Positions 26,357 through 34,792 of a stretch of 64,000 nt of DNA are shown one piece after another. Under the pieces are notes generated by a model. It was not told the origin of the DNA, did no database searches, and saw nothing but the letters and a program-made list of their open reading frames with translations. The stretch's first letter is position 1, and each line of letters begins with the position of its first letter. The stretch is from Firmicutes bacterium UBA5493. GTDB lineage: Bacteria; Bacillota; Limnochordia; Darwinibacteriales; Darwinibacteriaceae. Location: assembly GCA_002424045.1 (NCBI GenBank), contig DIPH01000044.1:1-64000 (forward strand), in the 5' to 3' direction. The position numbers were made by a program, and so were the translations under genes.

Positions 26357-26965
26357 CTACTTGGCATCCTTGCCCTGGATCTGATTCTTGGTTAGGACAC
26401 CGTCGATCAAACCATATTCCACCGCACTTTGAGCGGACATGTAGTAATCCCGATCCGTGTCTTGCTCGATTCTTTCCAGAGGTTGACCCGTATGGTGCTG
26501 CAAGATTTTGTTGGCCTTCGTCTTCAACAGCAAGATTTCTTTGGCCTGAATTTCAATTTGACTAGCTTGCCCTTGGGCTCCGCCTAGAGGCTGGTGAATC
26601 ATGATGCGCGAATTCGGCAAAGCATAGCGCTTTCCGTCAGCCCCTGCCGCAAGGAGCAGGGCAGCCATGCTGGCTGCCATTCCCACACAAATCGTGGAAA
26701 CATCAGCCTTGATATACTGCATGGTGTCATAAATGGCTAATCCAGAATAGACTACCCCACCTGGACTATTAATATACAAGTGGATGTCTTTATCAGGATC
26801 CTCTGATTCCAAAAATAGCAGCTGAGCAATGACAAGATTGGCCACCTGATCGTCGATGGGACCACCGATGAAGATGATGCGATCTTTTAGGAGCCGGGAG
26901 TAAATGTCGAAAGCCCGCTCTCCTCGATTTGTCTGTTCTACAACCATTGGGACTAAAACACTCAA
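26357..26965 (-). CDS. clpP: ATP-dependent Clp protease proteolytic subunit ClpP
   Basis: 202-aa serine peptidase that forms the double-heptamer chamber. Catalytic Ser is in VGMAASMAALLLAAG, His in RIMIHQPLGG, and Asp lies in the QDTDRDYYMSA region. The N-terminus VLVPMVVEQTNRGERAFDIYSRLL is typical. Operon tig-clpP-clpX. Confidence 0.97.
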   Translation of the reverse strand: MSVLVPMVVEQTNRGERAFDIYSRLLKDRIIFIGGPIDDQVANLVIAQLLFLESEDPDKDIHLYINSPGGVVYSGLAIYDTMQYIKADVSTICVGMAASMAALLLAAGADGKRYALPNSRIMIHQPLGGAQGQASQIEIQAKEILLLKTKANKILQHHTGQPLERIEQDTDRDYYMSAQSAVEYGLIDGVLTKNQIQGKDAK

Positions 26966-26993
26966 TTGTCTCCCCGCCTTTCTATACGTTGTA

Positions 26994-28325
26994 TTACTCT
27001 TGTTCTACAGTCTCAGTGACAGGCTCTACTTCAGTAATCGCAGCGTTATCCACAATTAATCGCAGGGCTTTCTCTCTTAGAATGGACACTTCAATGCCAC
27101 GTCGTTGACTATTCCAGTATTCCCGCATACGTTCTTCTAATTCAGCGTTGAGTTCACCACTGGCGTTCATGTACTCCGCAATCTTCTCATCTACTTCTTC
27201 TTCACTGGCGGTAGTACCTTCCTGCTCGTTGATGGCCTCAAGAATCAAATCATGTACTATCTGGGTCTTCGCTTGAGGCTCAAATTGCGCCTGTAGATCT
27301 TCCCGGCTCTGACCTGTCATCTCTAGATACATTTCCTCACTAAGGCCTTGCCTTTGCATGTTTTGAAGGAAATAGTCAAGAAGATGTCCTGCCTGGTGTT
27401 CAATCATGGACTGGGGAATCTCGACGGTACTATCTTCAGCAATAAGCTCTAATAGTCTATTCTCCATTTGCTCAGTGGTTCTGCGGGTAGCCTCGTCCTC
27501 TAAGTTTTTCCGAATCTCTGCCTTCAGCTCATCCAGTGTGTCGTGTTCGCTGATGTCCTTGGCAAATTCATCATCAATCTCTGGCAAAAACTTTTCTTTC
27601 AATTCTTTAACCGTGACTGTAAAGGTGGCTTCTTGCCCGGCCAAATGTTCTGCGTGATAGTCTTCGGGGAAGGTGACCTGAATGTCCTTAGTCTTGCCCA
27701 CCTCAAGACCTACGAGCTGCTCTTCAAAGCCGGGGATAAACTGCCCGGCGCCAATCTCTAAGGTTTGATTTTCGGCAGCTCCACCGCTAAAGGGCTTGCC
27801 ATCCACATAGCCAACAAAGTCGATGACGGCGAAATCGCCTTCCCGTACTGCATTGTGTTCGGCAACAACAAGTTCGGAGCTTCGCTCTTGTTGTTGCTTA
27901 AGTACATTTTCGACATCCTCGTCTAAAACTCTAACAATTTCGCGCTGGACTTCAAGGCCCTTATAATTTCCAAGTTTAAGCTCAGGATAGACATCTACTG
28001 TATAGGCAAATGTTGCCCCTTCACTCCGGTCTATATGTTCAATGTCAACCTCAGGTTGATCTACAGCCTGAATCTCTGTTTGGGCAAGGGCCTCCTGGTA
28101 GAGCCGTGGCAACAAAATTTCTACCGCATCTTCCACAAAAACGTCGGGACCATAGTTCATCTCAATAATCCGCCGTGGTGCTTTGCCTTTTCTAAAGCCG
28201 GGAATGTTGATCTTTTTGGCATTCTTGCGATAGGCCTCTTCAATAGCCCCTTCAAGGGTCTGAGCGTCTATGTCCACCGTCAGCTTAACTCTGTTGTTCT
28301 CCAATTTTTCCTGTTTTACCGTCAT
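26994..28325 (-). CDS. tig: Trigger factor (ribosome-bound chaperone, prolyl isomerase)
   Basis: 443 aa. The ribosome-binding signature GFRKGKAPRRIIE is near residue 45, the FKBP-type isomerase domain (GDFAVIDFVGYVDGKPF) spans about 150-245, and a helical C-terminal chaperone domain follows. I prefer the ATG at 28325 by family start (MTVKQEKLENN); an in-frame GTG 9 nt up lies very close to AGGAG and could also be used. First gene of the tig-clpP-clpX operon. Confidence 0.96.
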   Translation of the reverse strand: MTVKQEKLENNRVKLTVDIDAQTLEGAIEEAYRKNAKKINIPGFRKGKAPRRIIEMNYGPDVFVEDAVEILLPRLYQEALAQTEIQAVDQPEVDIEHIDRSEGATFAYTVDVYPELKLGNYKGLEVQREIVRVLDEDVENVLKQQQERSSELVVAEHNAVREGDFAVIDFVGYVDGKPFSGGAAENQTLEIGAGQFIPGFEEQLVGLEVGKTKDIQVTFPEDYHAEHLAGQEATFTVTVKELKEKFLPEIDDEFAKDISEHDTLDELKAEIRKNLEDEATRRTTEQMENRLLELIAEDSTVEIPQSMIEHQAGHLLDYFLQNMQRQGLSEEMYLEMTGQSREDLQAQFEPQAKTQIVHDLILEAINEQEGTTASEEEVDEKIAEYMNASGELNAELEERMREYWNSQRRGIEVSILREKALRLIVDNAAITEVEPVTETVEQE

Positions 28326-28358
28326 ATCTAGCACGATCTCCTTTCGTTCCCATAACGC

Positions 28359-28386
28359 AAAAAAAGTACACTCTATTAGTGTAACT
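28359..28386 (-). terminator. Terminator after the tRNA-Lys/tRNA-Leu pair
   Basis: A stem AGTTACACT with AGTGT-ACT (one bulge) is followed on the minus strand by seven T. It lies between tRNA-Leu and tig; read-through or an unseen promoter must supply tig. Confidence 0.65.
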
Positions 28387-28408
28387 AAACTATATCATGA
28401 TAAATAAA

Positions 28409-28494
28409 TGGTGCAGGCGGAGAGAGTCGAACTCTCACGGGGGTTGCCCACTAGATCCTAAGTCTAGCGCGTCTGCCAATTCCGCCACGCCTGC
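28409..28494 (-). tRNA. tRNA-Leu (anticodon UAG)
   Basis: 86 nt with encoded CCA. Acceptor GCAGGCG pairs with CGCCTGC, discriminator A; the anticodon loop CTTAGGA gives UAG (reads CUA); a long variable arm fits the class II tRNA fold. Second in the transcript after tRNA-Lys. Confidence 0.95.
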
Positions 28495-28506
28495 ACTTCA
28501 TAAAAA

Positions 28507-28582
28507 TGGTGAGCCATCCGCGATTCGAACGCGGGACGCCCTGATTAAAAGTCAGGTGCTCTGCCGACTGAGCTAATGGCTC
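28507..28582 (-). tRNA. tRNA-Lys (anticodon UUU)
   Basis: 76 nt with encoded CCA. Acceptor GAGCCAT pairs with ATGGCTC, and the anticodon loop CTTTTAA gives UUU. The mature 5' end is about 7 nt below the predicted transcription start. Confidence 0.96.
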
Positions 28583-28595
28583 ATCACGCTATTGT

Positions 28596-28624
28596 ATTAT
28601 AACAGAGAGCAAAATTGGGGTCAA
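28596..28624 (-). promoter_or_regulatory. Promoter of the tRNA-Lys/tRNA-Leu operon
   Basis: On the minus strand TTGACC (28624-28619), 17 nt, TATAAT (28601-28596). The -35 box forms the end of a 25-nt element shared with the other tRNA operon. Confidence 0.88.
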
Positions 28625-28644
28625 CTGCTTTTTCAAAGCTTGCT
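28620..28644 (-). repeat. 25-nt element shared by the two tRNA promoters, copy 1
   Basis: On the minus strand the element begins AGCAAGCTTTG, continues with an A-rich stretch and ends in GTTGAC, the first part of the -35 box. It matches 24 of 25 bases with 37513-37537. See the findings. Confidence 0.8.
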
Positions 28645-28674
28645 AGTTTATCTGGAAAAAACTCTGAAAACCTG

Positions 28675-28680
28675 TATAAT
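28675..28680 (+). promoter_or_regulatory. Possible -10 box of rodA
   Basis: A TATAAT in CTGTATAATGAA lies 21 nt before the rodA start codon. The -35 region at 17 nt (CTGGAA) is poor. The same CTGTATAATGAA string occurs before the ABC binding-protein gene at 59470. Confidence 0.4.
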
Positions 28681-28701
28681 GAAAGCGAGGAGGGAACGCC
28701 T

Positions 28702-29838
28702 GTGAGAATACCCCGTCGCTACTGGCGCAATCTAGATTGGCCTTTAATTCTTGCAGTCTTAGCACTGACCGCCATCGGTCTTGTGGTCGTTTATTCTGCG
28801 TCCCACTCACAATTAGTGGCAGCAGGCCTAAGCCCTTGGCACTATGTTCAGACACAGCTTGTGGCTTTTGTCCTAGGTCTGATCGTCGCGATTATTATTG
28901 TGTCCATCGACTACAGGGCGTGGGCACGCTGGTCAAAACTCATTTATATGGCTACTATGGCTCTCTTAGGTGGCGTGCTCTTGCTCGGTCAGGCGGTCTT
29001 TGGCTCACAGCGCTGGGTGAGGCTGGGGCCATTAAGTATTCAGCCATCGGAGTTGGCCAAGATCGCCCTTATCTTGGTACTGGCCAAGTTTTTTGCGAAA
29101 GAAGAGAATACTCAAAACCTGAGGGGCGTGGCCAAAGCTTTTGCCCTGGTCTTAGTTCCCATGGCTCTCATTCTCAGGCAACCCGATCTAGGTACAGCAG
29201 CGATCTTCATTGGACTTTTCTTTACCATATGGTATGTGGGCCATGGCAAGACGAAACACATCGTCATCGCAGCTTTGTCCCTGGTTTTCATCTCCGTTGC
29301 TTTCGTTGTCGTCTCCGTGCAGGGATGGGTCAGCATTATCAAACCCTACCAACTCACCCGCATTTTGGTCTTTTTGGATCCCTATTCGGACCCTAGCGGA
29401 GCAGGGTGGAACATCATCCAGTCTATCATCGCCGTTGGCTCAGGAGGCTTTTTCGGAAAGGGAGTATTAAACGGTACCCAAAGCTCTTTGCACTTCTTGC
29501 CTGCCAATCATACCGACTTCGTTTTTTCTGTCATCGCAGAAGAATTCGGATTTCTAGGCTCTGTGATCGTTTTAGCCCTCTTTGTTGTTATCATTTGGCG
29601 CGGACTGCATATTGCCGCCGTTGCCAAGGACAATTATGGTACTCTCTTAGCAACAGGGGCTACCGGCGTCTTCTTTTTTCACCTCATCATCAACGTAGGT
29701 ATGACACTGGGCTTCATGCCCATAACAGGACTCCCACTACCATTTATCACCGCCGGAGGAAGCATTATGCTCACGAGCCTAATTGCCGTAGCCATCATCC
29801 TTAATGTAGGACTTAGACGCAACAAAATCATGTTTTGA
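28702..29838 (+). CDS. rodA: RodA-type peptidoglycan polymerase (SEDS family)
   Basis: 378-aa SEDS glycosyltransferase of the FtsW/RodA/SpoVE family with about ten helices. Family motifs are GSQRWVRLGPLSIQPSELAKIALIL, LRQPDLGTA and the C-terminal GMTLGFMPITGLPLPFITAGGSIML. It polymerises lipid II during cell elongation, together with a class B PBP not present here. GTG start at 28702 with AGGAGG 8 nt upstream. FtsW or SpoVE cannot be fully excluded, but the short termini and non-dcw context favour RodA. Its last 60 nt overlap the convergent membrane-protein gene. Confidence 0.85.
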   Translation: MRIPRRYWRNLDWPLILAVLALTAIGLVVVYSASHSQLVAAGLSPWHYVQTQLVAFVLGLIVAIIIVSIDYRAWARWSKLIYMATMALLGGVLLLGQAVFGSQRWVRLGPLSIQPSELAKIALILVLAKFFAKEENTQNLRGVAKAFALVLVPMALILRQPDLGTAAIFIGLFFTIWYVGHGKTKHIVIAALSLVFISVAFVVVSVQGWVSIIKPYQLTRILVFLDPYSDPSGAGWNIIQSIIAVGSGGFFGKGVLNGTQSSLHFLPANHTDFVFSVIAEEFGFLGSVIVLALFVVIIWRGLHIAAVAKDNYGTLLATGATGVFFFHLIINVGMTLGFMPITGLPLPFITAGGSIMLTSLIAVAIILNVGLRRNKIMF

Positions 29839-31938
29839 TTCTAGAGCCAGCAAAAGCAGTGTTGAAGAAGCGAAACTTAGGCAGGTGGCCGCAGCCACCA
29901 CGCCGGAATCATTGAACATAAAAGCTGCAGTAGAGCCGATTACCACCCCAACGATTCCTTTAGCAATGAGGGGGTGGTTTTCTTTTAACCAGAAGATGTA
30001 TCTAGAGGGCCAGATAAAGGAAGCTCCCATCCCCAGCAAAGCAACGATCAAGGCATTACTCCACATACTATAGCGCAAAAGCTTTGCATTCATGGCAAGT
30101 TTACGGGTGATGATCAAGAACATTGCGACCAAACCATCACGGCGAATAAGTTCCACGGTCTGACCAATGTGGGATTGGTCCCCTTGTGAATTAGCGCCAT
30201 CAACGAGCATGAGAGCGCCTAGAACCACCATGGTTGCTGCAACTAAAACGAAGATGGTGCGTACGTTCACCTTTTTCCCTGCAAAAGCAATCCAAGCTGA
30301 ACCGAAACCAAAGACCGCACTGATTGCACCGCCCACATTTGTTCCCAAAGATGGTGCACCAACTACGACTGTCAAGACCCCAAAGAGCAATAGACCCCCA
30401 GCATTTCTCCAGTGCCGCGGCAGCTGTCCTCGTTCTACCACAATGGCCCACCCCATGATGGAGGAACCAATCAGAACTCCCATAAACTCATTGCCGATGC
30501 CATAAAACCGGGCACCACCGATGGGGTCATAACCCAAAAAAGAATAGCGCATAAGCCAACTCCCCAGAAAAACATCCATCGTAATGGCGAGAGCCGTGGC
30601 CATGGAGATGGCCCCAACCAATTGAATTGACGGGGTGTGCCTACACTTAAGCATAACAACGGCAATCAATAGAGCCAGAACCACAAGGGGCGCTTGATCC
30701 CAGAGTAATAGACCAAGTGGCATAGCCATAAGCAGAAGCAATGCCACCTGCAAAATGCGTACCGCCCAGTGGGGCAAGGCTGCACTTGCGATTAAGGAAA
30801 TTAATACCGCGGTATAGGTTAGGATCTGGCCGATGACCAATGCTCGTAAGACTTGGCCACGATACCGCGAGAAAAACCCTATTTTCCCTGCCATCGTCTC
30901 TAGCCATAATGTGGCCTCATCCTGAGCCAAGGGTTCAATGGAAGCAGGCCGCCCGATCAGAGGCTGGTTGTGTTCCACTCTTAAAGCATCCAAGATCGTT
31001 GGCGCTATATCCATATTGGTAATCAACCCAGGCCAACGGGTGGTTCCTGAGATCAAAAGGCCCTCTGTTTGGCCCCAGGCCAAAACGGGAGTTAACCAAT
31101 ACCCGCGGCTCGCTGAAGCTTGCGAGGGATGGGGACTGATCAGCAACACTACTGTTTGTGGTGATCGGTTCTCTACGATGTCTTTCAAAAAGAGCTGAGC
31201 CTCTTCAGCTATGATCCTACCCATGGTTTCCTTTTGGGCGGGTACCAATTGACTTTGGTACTGATCGTAGCGAAAGGGATCCCCCAAGTCAACCACAACC
31301 AGAGGCTCTGCCGCCTGCACCACCTCGAAATACAGTCTTGCGTAATCGGTTCGTAAGCCATAAGGATAACTCCCATCCATGATCGTAAACTCCGGACCCA
31401 CACTTCCCTGCCATACCCTGCCCCACCCATCCATACCAACTAGAGCAGCCCAAGAGAATGTCTCAAGGCCATCGCTGTTACCTAAGACCCGCAGGGGCAC
31501 TCCTGCTTCTGCCAAAGCTGTTCCCAGAGCACCTGGTTCAATGCGGTAGCTCGCTGTCTGGACAGCGTGAATCTGGGCTATTTTGGGTTGCACGAGAGTT
31601 GTGGGCTCAAGTCCGGTATTGCGCCTATACAGATCTTTGCCCACCACATCATCGTCATAGAAGACTGCAGCACCGCCCAAACCCACGGCCCGAGCACCGG
31701 CGCTGATTGTGAGATGGGATGCGGAGAGCGCTTCCCCTCCCCCGCTACGAGCATTTAGCAATCCCAATGCTACGGGTACATCGAATTGTAAGCCACCGAT
31801 ATCAGACCAGTCTAGGCCATGCCACAGCACCAGGATAATTTGCTCAACTGCTGCGCTCCTGGCAAGGACTGGCTGAGCGAAAACTCCATTTCCAGCAAAG
31901 CTCAAACATAGTAAAAGAACAAGAAACAGCCGTGTCAT
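29779..31938 (-). CDS. Large membrane protein with N-terminal alkaline-phosphatase-like domain
   Basis: 719 aa. Signal peptide at residues 1-26 (ending VFAQPVLA), an extracytoplasmic domain to about 345 whose C-terminal part (LLISPHPS, NMDIAPTILDALRV) resembles the alkaline-phosphatase/sulfatase fold, then about ten membrane helices. The membrane part has YGIGNEFMGVLIG and GAPSLGTNVGGAISA. The usual metal-binding Asp residues are not evident (VLWHGLD instead of a DG motif), so the enzyme domain may be altered or inactive. The start overlaps the end of a GT4 glycosyltransferase gene by 4 nt. An envelope-polymer role is inferred from context only. Confidence 0.75.
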   Translation of the reverse strand: MTRLFLVLLLCLSFAGNGVFAQPVLARSAAVEQIILVLWHGLDWSDIGGLQFDVPVALGLLNARSGGGEALSASHLTISAGARAVGLGGAAVFYDDDVVGKDLYRRNTGLEPTTLVQPKIAQIHAVQTASYRIEPGALGTALAEAGVPLRVLGNSDGLETFSWAALVGMDGWGRVWQGSVGPEFTIMDGSYPYGLRTDYARLYFEVVQAAEPLVVVDLGDPFRYDQYQSQLVPAQKETMGRIIAEEAQLFLKDIVENRSPQTVVLLISPHPSQASASRGYWLTPVLAWGQTEGLLISGTTRWPGLITNMDIAPTILDALRVEHNQPLIGRPASIEPLAQDEATLWLETMAGKIGFFSRYRGQVLRALVIGQILTYTAVLISLIASAALPHWAVRILQVALLLLMAMPLGLLLWDQAPLVVLALLIAVVMLKCRHTPSIQLVGAISMATALAITMDVFLGSWLMRYSFLGYDPIGGARFYGIGNEFMGVLIGSSIMGWAIVVERGQLPRHWRNAGGLLLFGVLTVVVGAPSLGTNVGGAISAVFGFGSAWIAFAGKKVNVRTIFVLVAATMVVLGALMLVDGANSQGDQSHIGQTVELIRRDGLVAMFLIITRKLAMNAKLLRYSMWSNALIVALLGMGASFIWPSRYIFWLKENHPLIAKGIVGVVIGSTAAFMFNDSGVVAAATCLSFASSTLLLLALESKHDFVASKSYIKDDGYGN

Positions 31939-33029
31939 GGCAGCAGGCCCTCATAAAGCGCCCTCGTGCATTGCACCATGCGGTCCTCTCCAAAGAAGGT
32001 TTCGACACGCTGTCGGTTATACTCCCCCATGGCCTGGGCTTTATCGGGAGACTTCAGCACATGCAAGAGAGCTGCCGCCAACTCAGGGGCACTGCCAGGA
32101 AGAACCATCAGACCACCGCGACCAGGCACCACCGCCTCGCGTAAGGCGGGTAGATCGGAGACCACCACCGGCAAACGGCTGGCCATGGCTTCCAAAACAC
32201 TGAGATTAAAACCTTCGCTTAAACTAGGCAGGGCAAAGCAGTCCCACCCACCCATTAATGCAGGTACATCATCCCTCCAGCCTAAAAACTTGACGTTACG
32301 ATCTAGCCCGAGGCCACGGGAGTATTGCTCCAATTTCGATCGCTCAGGCCCATCCCCTACTATCACAAGGTGAAGTCTTGGTACAATCTTAGCAATAAGG
32401 GACATGGCTTCAAGGAGAGTGTTCACTCCCTTCCCTGGAATGAGGCGTGCTACGGTGCCCACTACGTGATCTTCGAGATCGAGCCCCAGGGGCACCCGGG
32501 ACGTATCTGGAGAATAGTCACCAAAATCGCTGGACGCAATACCATTGTAGATCGTGAGCACTTTACGTTCGGGTACATAGCGAATGATCTGAGAACGAAC
32601 TGCATCCGAGACACTAATAATGGTATTCATACCATTAAACATCCAGCGCTGCACCTTATTGACCCCCCATTGGGTGAGCTTGGAGGAACTCTGGGGCAAA
32701 GAGTTATGGGCGGTGAACAGAAAATGAGGGTGCCGGGAAGGTGCCAATGCTGTAGCCGTGATTAAAGCAGCTTTCAAGCCGTGGGCGTGCACCACGTTAG
32801 CCTTTTCTTGCCGCAAGAGTCTCCTCAACTTCCTGCTGGCCGCAAAATCCCGCTTCGGATGTAAGCCATCCACCAAATCCAGGGGAATAAATCTCCTTTG
32901 GCCAGCCCACGTCTGTAAATCAGGTGGTGCAACCACCACAATGTCTAGATCTGAAATTCCCTTGAGCAATTGTTGAAGGTGCTGCAAGATTCCCCCTTCG
33001 GCTGGGCGAACCACCCAGATTATCTTCAT
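31935..33029 (-). CDS. GT4-family glycosyltransferase
   Basis: 364 aa with the GT-B fold of family 4: N-terminal VVRPAEGGILQHLQQLLKG, VVHAHGLKAA, TAHNSLP, VGTVARLIPGKGVNTLLEA and the donor-binding SEGFNLSVLEAMASRLPVV with the EX7E pair. It transfers a sugar from a nucleotide-sugar donor at the membrane face. ATG start, followed in the operon by the AP-like membrane protein, so a shared surface glycopolymer is a reasonable inference. Confidence 0.88.
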   Translation of the reverse strand: MKIIWVVRPAEGGILQHLQQLLKGISDLDIVVVAPPDLQTWAGQRRFIPLDLVDGLHPKRDFAASRKLRRLLRQEKANVVHAHGLKAALITATALAPSRHPHFLFTAHNSLPQSSSKLTQWGVNKVQRWMFNGMNTIISVSDAVRSQIIRYVPERKVLTIYNGIASSDFGDYSPDTSRVPLGLDLEDHVVGTVARLIPGKGVNTLLEAMSLIAKIVPRLHLVIVGDGPERSKLEQYSRGLGLDRNVKFLGWRDDVPALMGGWDCFALPSLSEGFNLSVLEAMASRLPVVVSDLPALREAVVPGRGGLMVLPGSAPELAAALLHVLKSPDKAQAMGEYNRQRVETFFGEDRMVQCTRALYEGLLP

Positions 33030-33115
33030 AGAACTCGCCCCCTATGTCTTCATTTATTTTGAGCAAAATTTATTAATCAATACGGGGTATGCTACAAGCA
33101 GAAGGGAGAGATCTT

Positions 33116-33532
33116 GTGCGCCGAATGATCTTTGTTTTCCTCGTTGTGGTAGGAATCTTAGCCCTAGGCGTGAGGTTCTTTGTTAACGAAAAACTTACTA
33201 GTGAAAATCCCCCTGGTTTGGAAATACAATTTGTGGAACACGGTTCTTTCAACCAGCTTAGCACCTCGAGTTCGCCCTTGGCTCACATTCAAACCATTGT
33301 TGATCACATATCAGAAGCAGCTATGAAAGAACAGTGGACGACTGCATCTAGAGCCGTACAACAACTCGACAATGCTTGGCAGGCCCTCAGTCCCCAGAGT
33401 TCTATGGAAACAGAAAGGGAGATTGAGATGGCTATCCAAACTCTCTACTATGATGTGTGGGCAGAGGATCAACAATCTGTCTTGACAACAGGACAGAAAC
33501 TAACCGTTCTTCTTAATCGGCTGGCAAGTTAG
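33116..33532 (+). CDS. Small membrane-anchored protein, DUF4363-like
   Basis: 138 aa from the GTG at 33116 (GGGAGAG 5 nt upstream). One N-terminal membrane helix (MIFVFLVVVGILALGVRFF), then an external helical domain with a repeated hydrophobic pattern. The length, TM plus helical layout and the WTTASRAVQQLDNAWQAL segment recall DUF4363 proteins of clostridia. Function unknown. Single gene between the GT4 gene (divergent) and a bidirectional terminator. Confidence 0.6.
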   Translation: MRRMIFVFLVVVGILALGVRFFVNEKLTSENPPGLEIQFVEHGSFNQLSTSSSPLAHIQTIVDHISEAAMKEQWTTASRAVQQLDNAWQALSPQSSMETEREIEMAIQTLYYDVWAEDQQSVLTTGQKLTVLLNRLAS

Positions 33533-33533
33533 A

Positions 33534-33560
33534 AAAAGGGAGCAACTGCTCCCTTTTCTT
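33534..33560. terminator. Bidirectional terminator
   Basis: A 10-bp perfect stem AAAAGGGAGC with GCTCCCTTTT and a 4-nt loop, flanked by A- and T-runs. It can serve both the plus-strand gene before it and the small minus-strand gene after it. Confidence 0.85.
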
Positions 33561-33567
33561 TCTATTC

Positions 33568-33795
33568 TCAGTGTTGTTGTGGGTTTTCCGGATCCTGCTT
33601 AGCTTGCTGTTGACGGTTTTGTCGCTGGCCTTGCTGATGCCCCTGCTGCTGGGCTTGTTGCTGCTGGTGTTGCTGTAGATGGCGATTGGCGAGCTCCTCA
33701 GCTGTCTCATAAAAGTGATTGGCGTTGACCAATCCAGCCGCTCTTTGATTTTGCGGCCTGTTTTGGTTGCGTTTCTTCTTTTTGTCTTGCGACAC
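33568..33795 (-). CDS. Small glutamine-rich basic protein
   Basis: 75 aa, about a third Gln, with a Lys/Arg-rich start (SQDKKKKRNQNRPQNQR), a short folded-looking core AGLVNANHFYETAEELANRH, and a low-complexity Q/H/R tail. Real coding is supported by AGGAGGT 8 nt before the GTG start and by the terminator right after the stop. The composition resembles small spore or nucleic-acid-binding proteins such as gamma-type SASP, but there is no clear SASP repeat. Function unknown. Confidence 0.6.
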   Translation of the reverse strand: MSQDKKKKRNQNRPQNQRAAGLVNANHFYETAEELANRHLQQHQQQQAQQQGHQQGQRQNRQQQAKQDPENPQQH

Positions 33796-33887
33796 TCTCC
33801 AGCACCTCCTTCCTCACTAGTATGGACGAAGGAGTTTTGATTTATGATGGCGAATTTTAGAGGATGAAGCACGGAGGAGGCAACAAA

Positions 33888-34772
33888 ATGAGCGTAGCCA
33901 TCGTCGCCAACCCCCTCGCGGGCAGAGGCCGGGCACAAAAGACTGCACAATTCGCCAAAGAGGTCCTAACAGCTCAAAATGTGGATTTCCAACTTATGTA
34001 CTCAGAATATCCTGGACATGCCATTGAATTAGCACACCGAGCAAGCAAAAACCATCCCGTAGTGGCCGCCTTAGGCGGTGATGGTACCATCCGAGAAGTA
34101 CTAGAGGGGACGTGGCAGAGCTCCGCTACCTTAGGTATTATCCCAGGGGGTACAGGCAACGACTATGCTAGGGGCCTTGGAATTCCCCGTGAAGTCGAAC
34201 CGGCCATCGAGGTTTTGCTCCATGGCCAAGAAGCTCTCTTTGATGTGGGATTAGAGAACGACTTGGTGTTTGGACAAATGGCCTCCATTGGTTTTTCTGT
34301 TGATGTATTGGAGTACGTCAATAGCCATCAAGATGGAGTCTGGAGGGGATCGGCAGCTTTTCTCGCGGGAGTTGTGGCCACGATCCGTAATCTAAAAAGC
34401 ATGCATGTGAAAATCACCGTGGACAAAAAGGTCATCGAGCGAAAGATTGTTGCCCTTTTTGCGCTGAACATGCCCTATGGTGGTGGCGGCATGAAATTTG
34501 TTCCCGAGGCCAGATATGACAGTGGTCACTTCCACCTGCTTTTCATAGACGATATTGGAAGATTTGATTTGGCTATCACCCTGCCTAAGATCTATTCTGG
34601 TAAACACATTACCCATCCCGCAGTCAACGTCTTAACAGGAAAGGAGATCACCATCGAGGGTGATCCCCTACCTATTATGGTTGACGGAGATATTTTTCCC
34701 GCCAGGCCATTTCATACCAGAATCATACCTCAGGCCATGCGGGTACGAATTCCAAAAACCCCAGCTCCTTGA
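33888..34772 (+). CDS. Diacylglycerol/lipid kinase (YegS/BmrU/DagK family)
   Basis: 294 aa from the ATG at 33888 with GGAGG 7 nt upstream. The N-terminal nucleotide-binding domain has ANPLAGRG, ALGGDGTIREV (the GGDG motif) and IPGGTGNDYARGLGIP; the C-terminal beta domain has NMPYGGGGMKFVPEARYDSG and MVDGDIF. It phosphorylates diacylglycerol or a related lipid at the membrane. Single gene with its own terminator. Confidence 0.92.
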   Translation: MSVAIVANPLAGRGRAQKTAQFAKEVLTAQNVDFQLMYSEYPGHAIELAHRASKNHPVVAALGGDGTIREVLEGTWQSSATLGIIPGGTGNDYARGLGIPREVEPAIEVLLHGQEALFDVGLENDLVFGQMASIGFSVDVLEYVNSHQDGVWRGSAAFLAGVVATIRNLKSMHVKITVDKKVIERKIVALFALNMPYGGGGMKFVPEARYDSGHFHLLFIDDIGRFDLAITLPKIYSGKHITHPAVNVLTGKEITIEGDPLPIMVDGDIFPARPFHTRIIPQAMRVRIPKTPAP

Positions 34773-34788
34773 AGGAGCCGGGGTTTCG
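34756..34788 (+). terminator. Terminator of the lipid-kinase gene
   Basis: CCCCAGCTCC pairs with GGAGCCGGGG around a short loop, followed by a T-rich run. The stem includes the last codons and stop of the gene. Confidence 0.75.
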
Positions 34789-34792
34789 CTTT

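Noticed and set aside
33600..33700. CAG/CAA-rich stretch that looks like a direct-repeat array
   Set aside because: It is explained by the polyglutamine-like codons of the small protein; there are no regular spacers, so no CRISPR.
33513..33950. A 145-codon frame overlapping the small Q-rich gene
   Set aside because: It covers a bidirectional terminator and the lipid-kinase leader, and the Q-rich frame has the better ribosome site.
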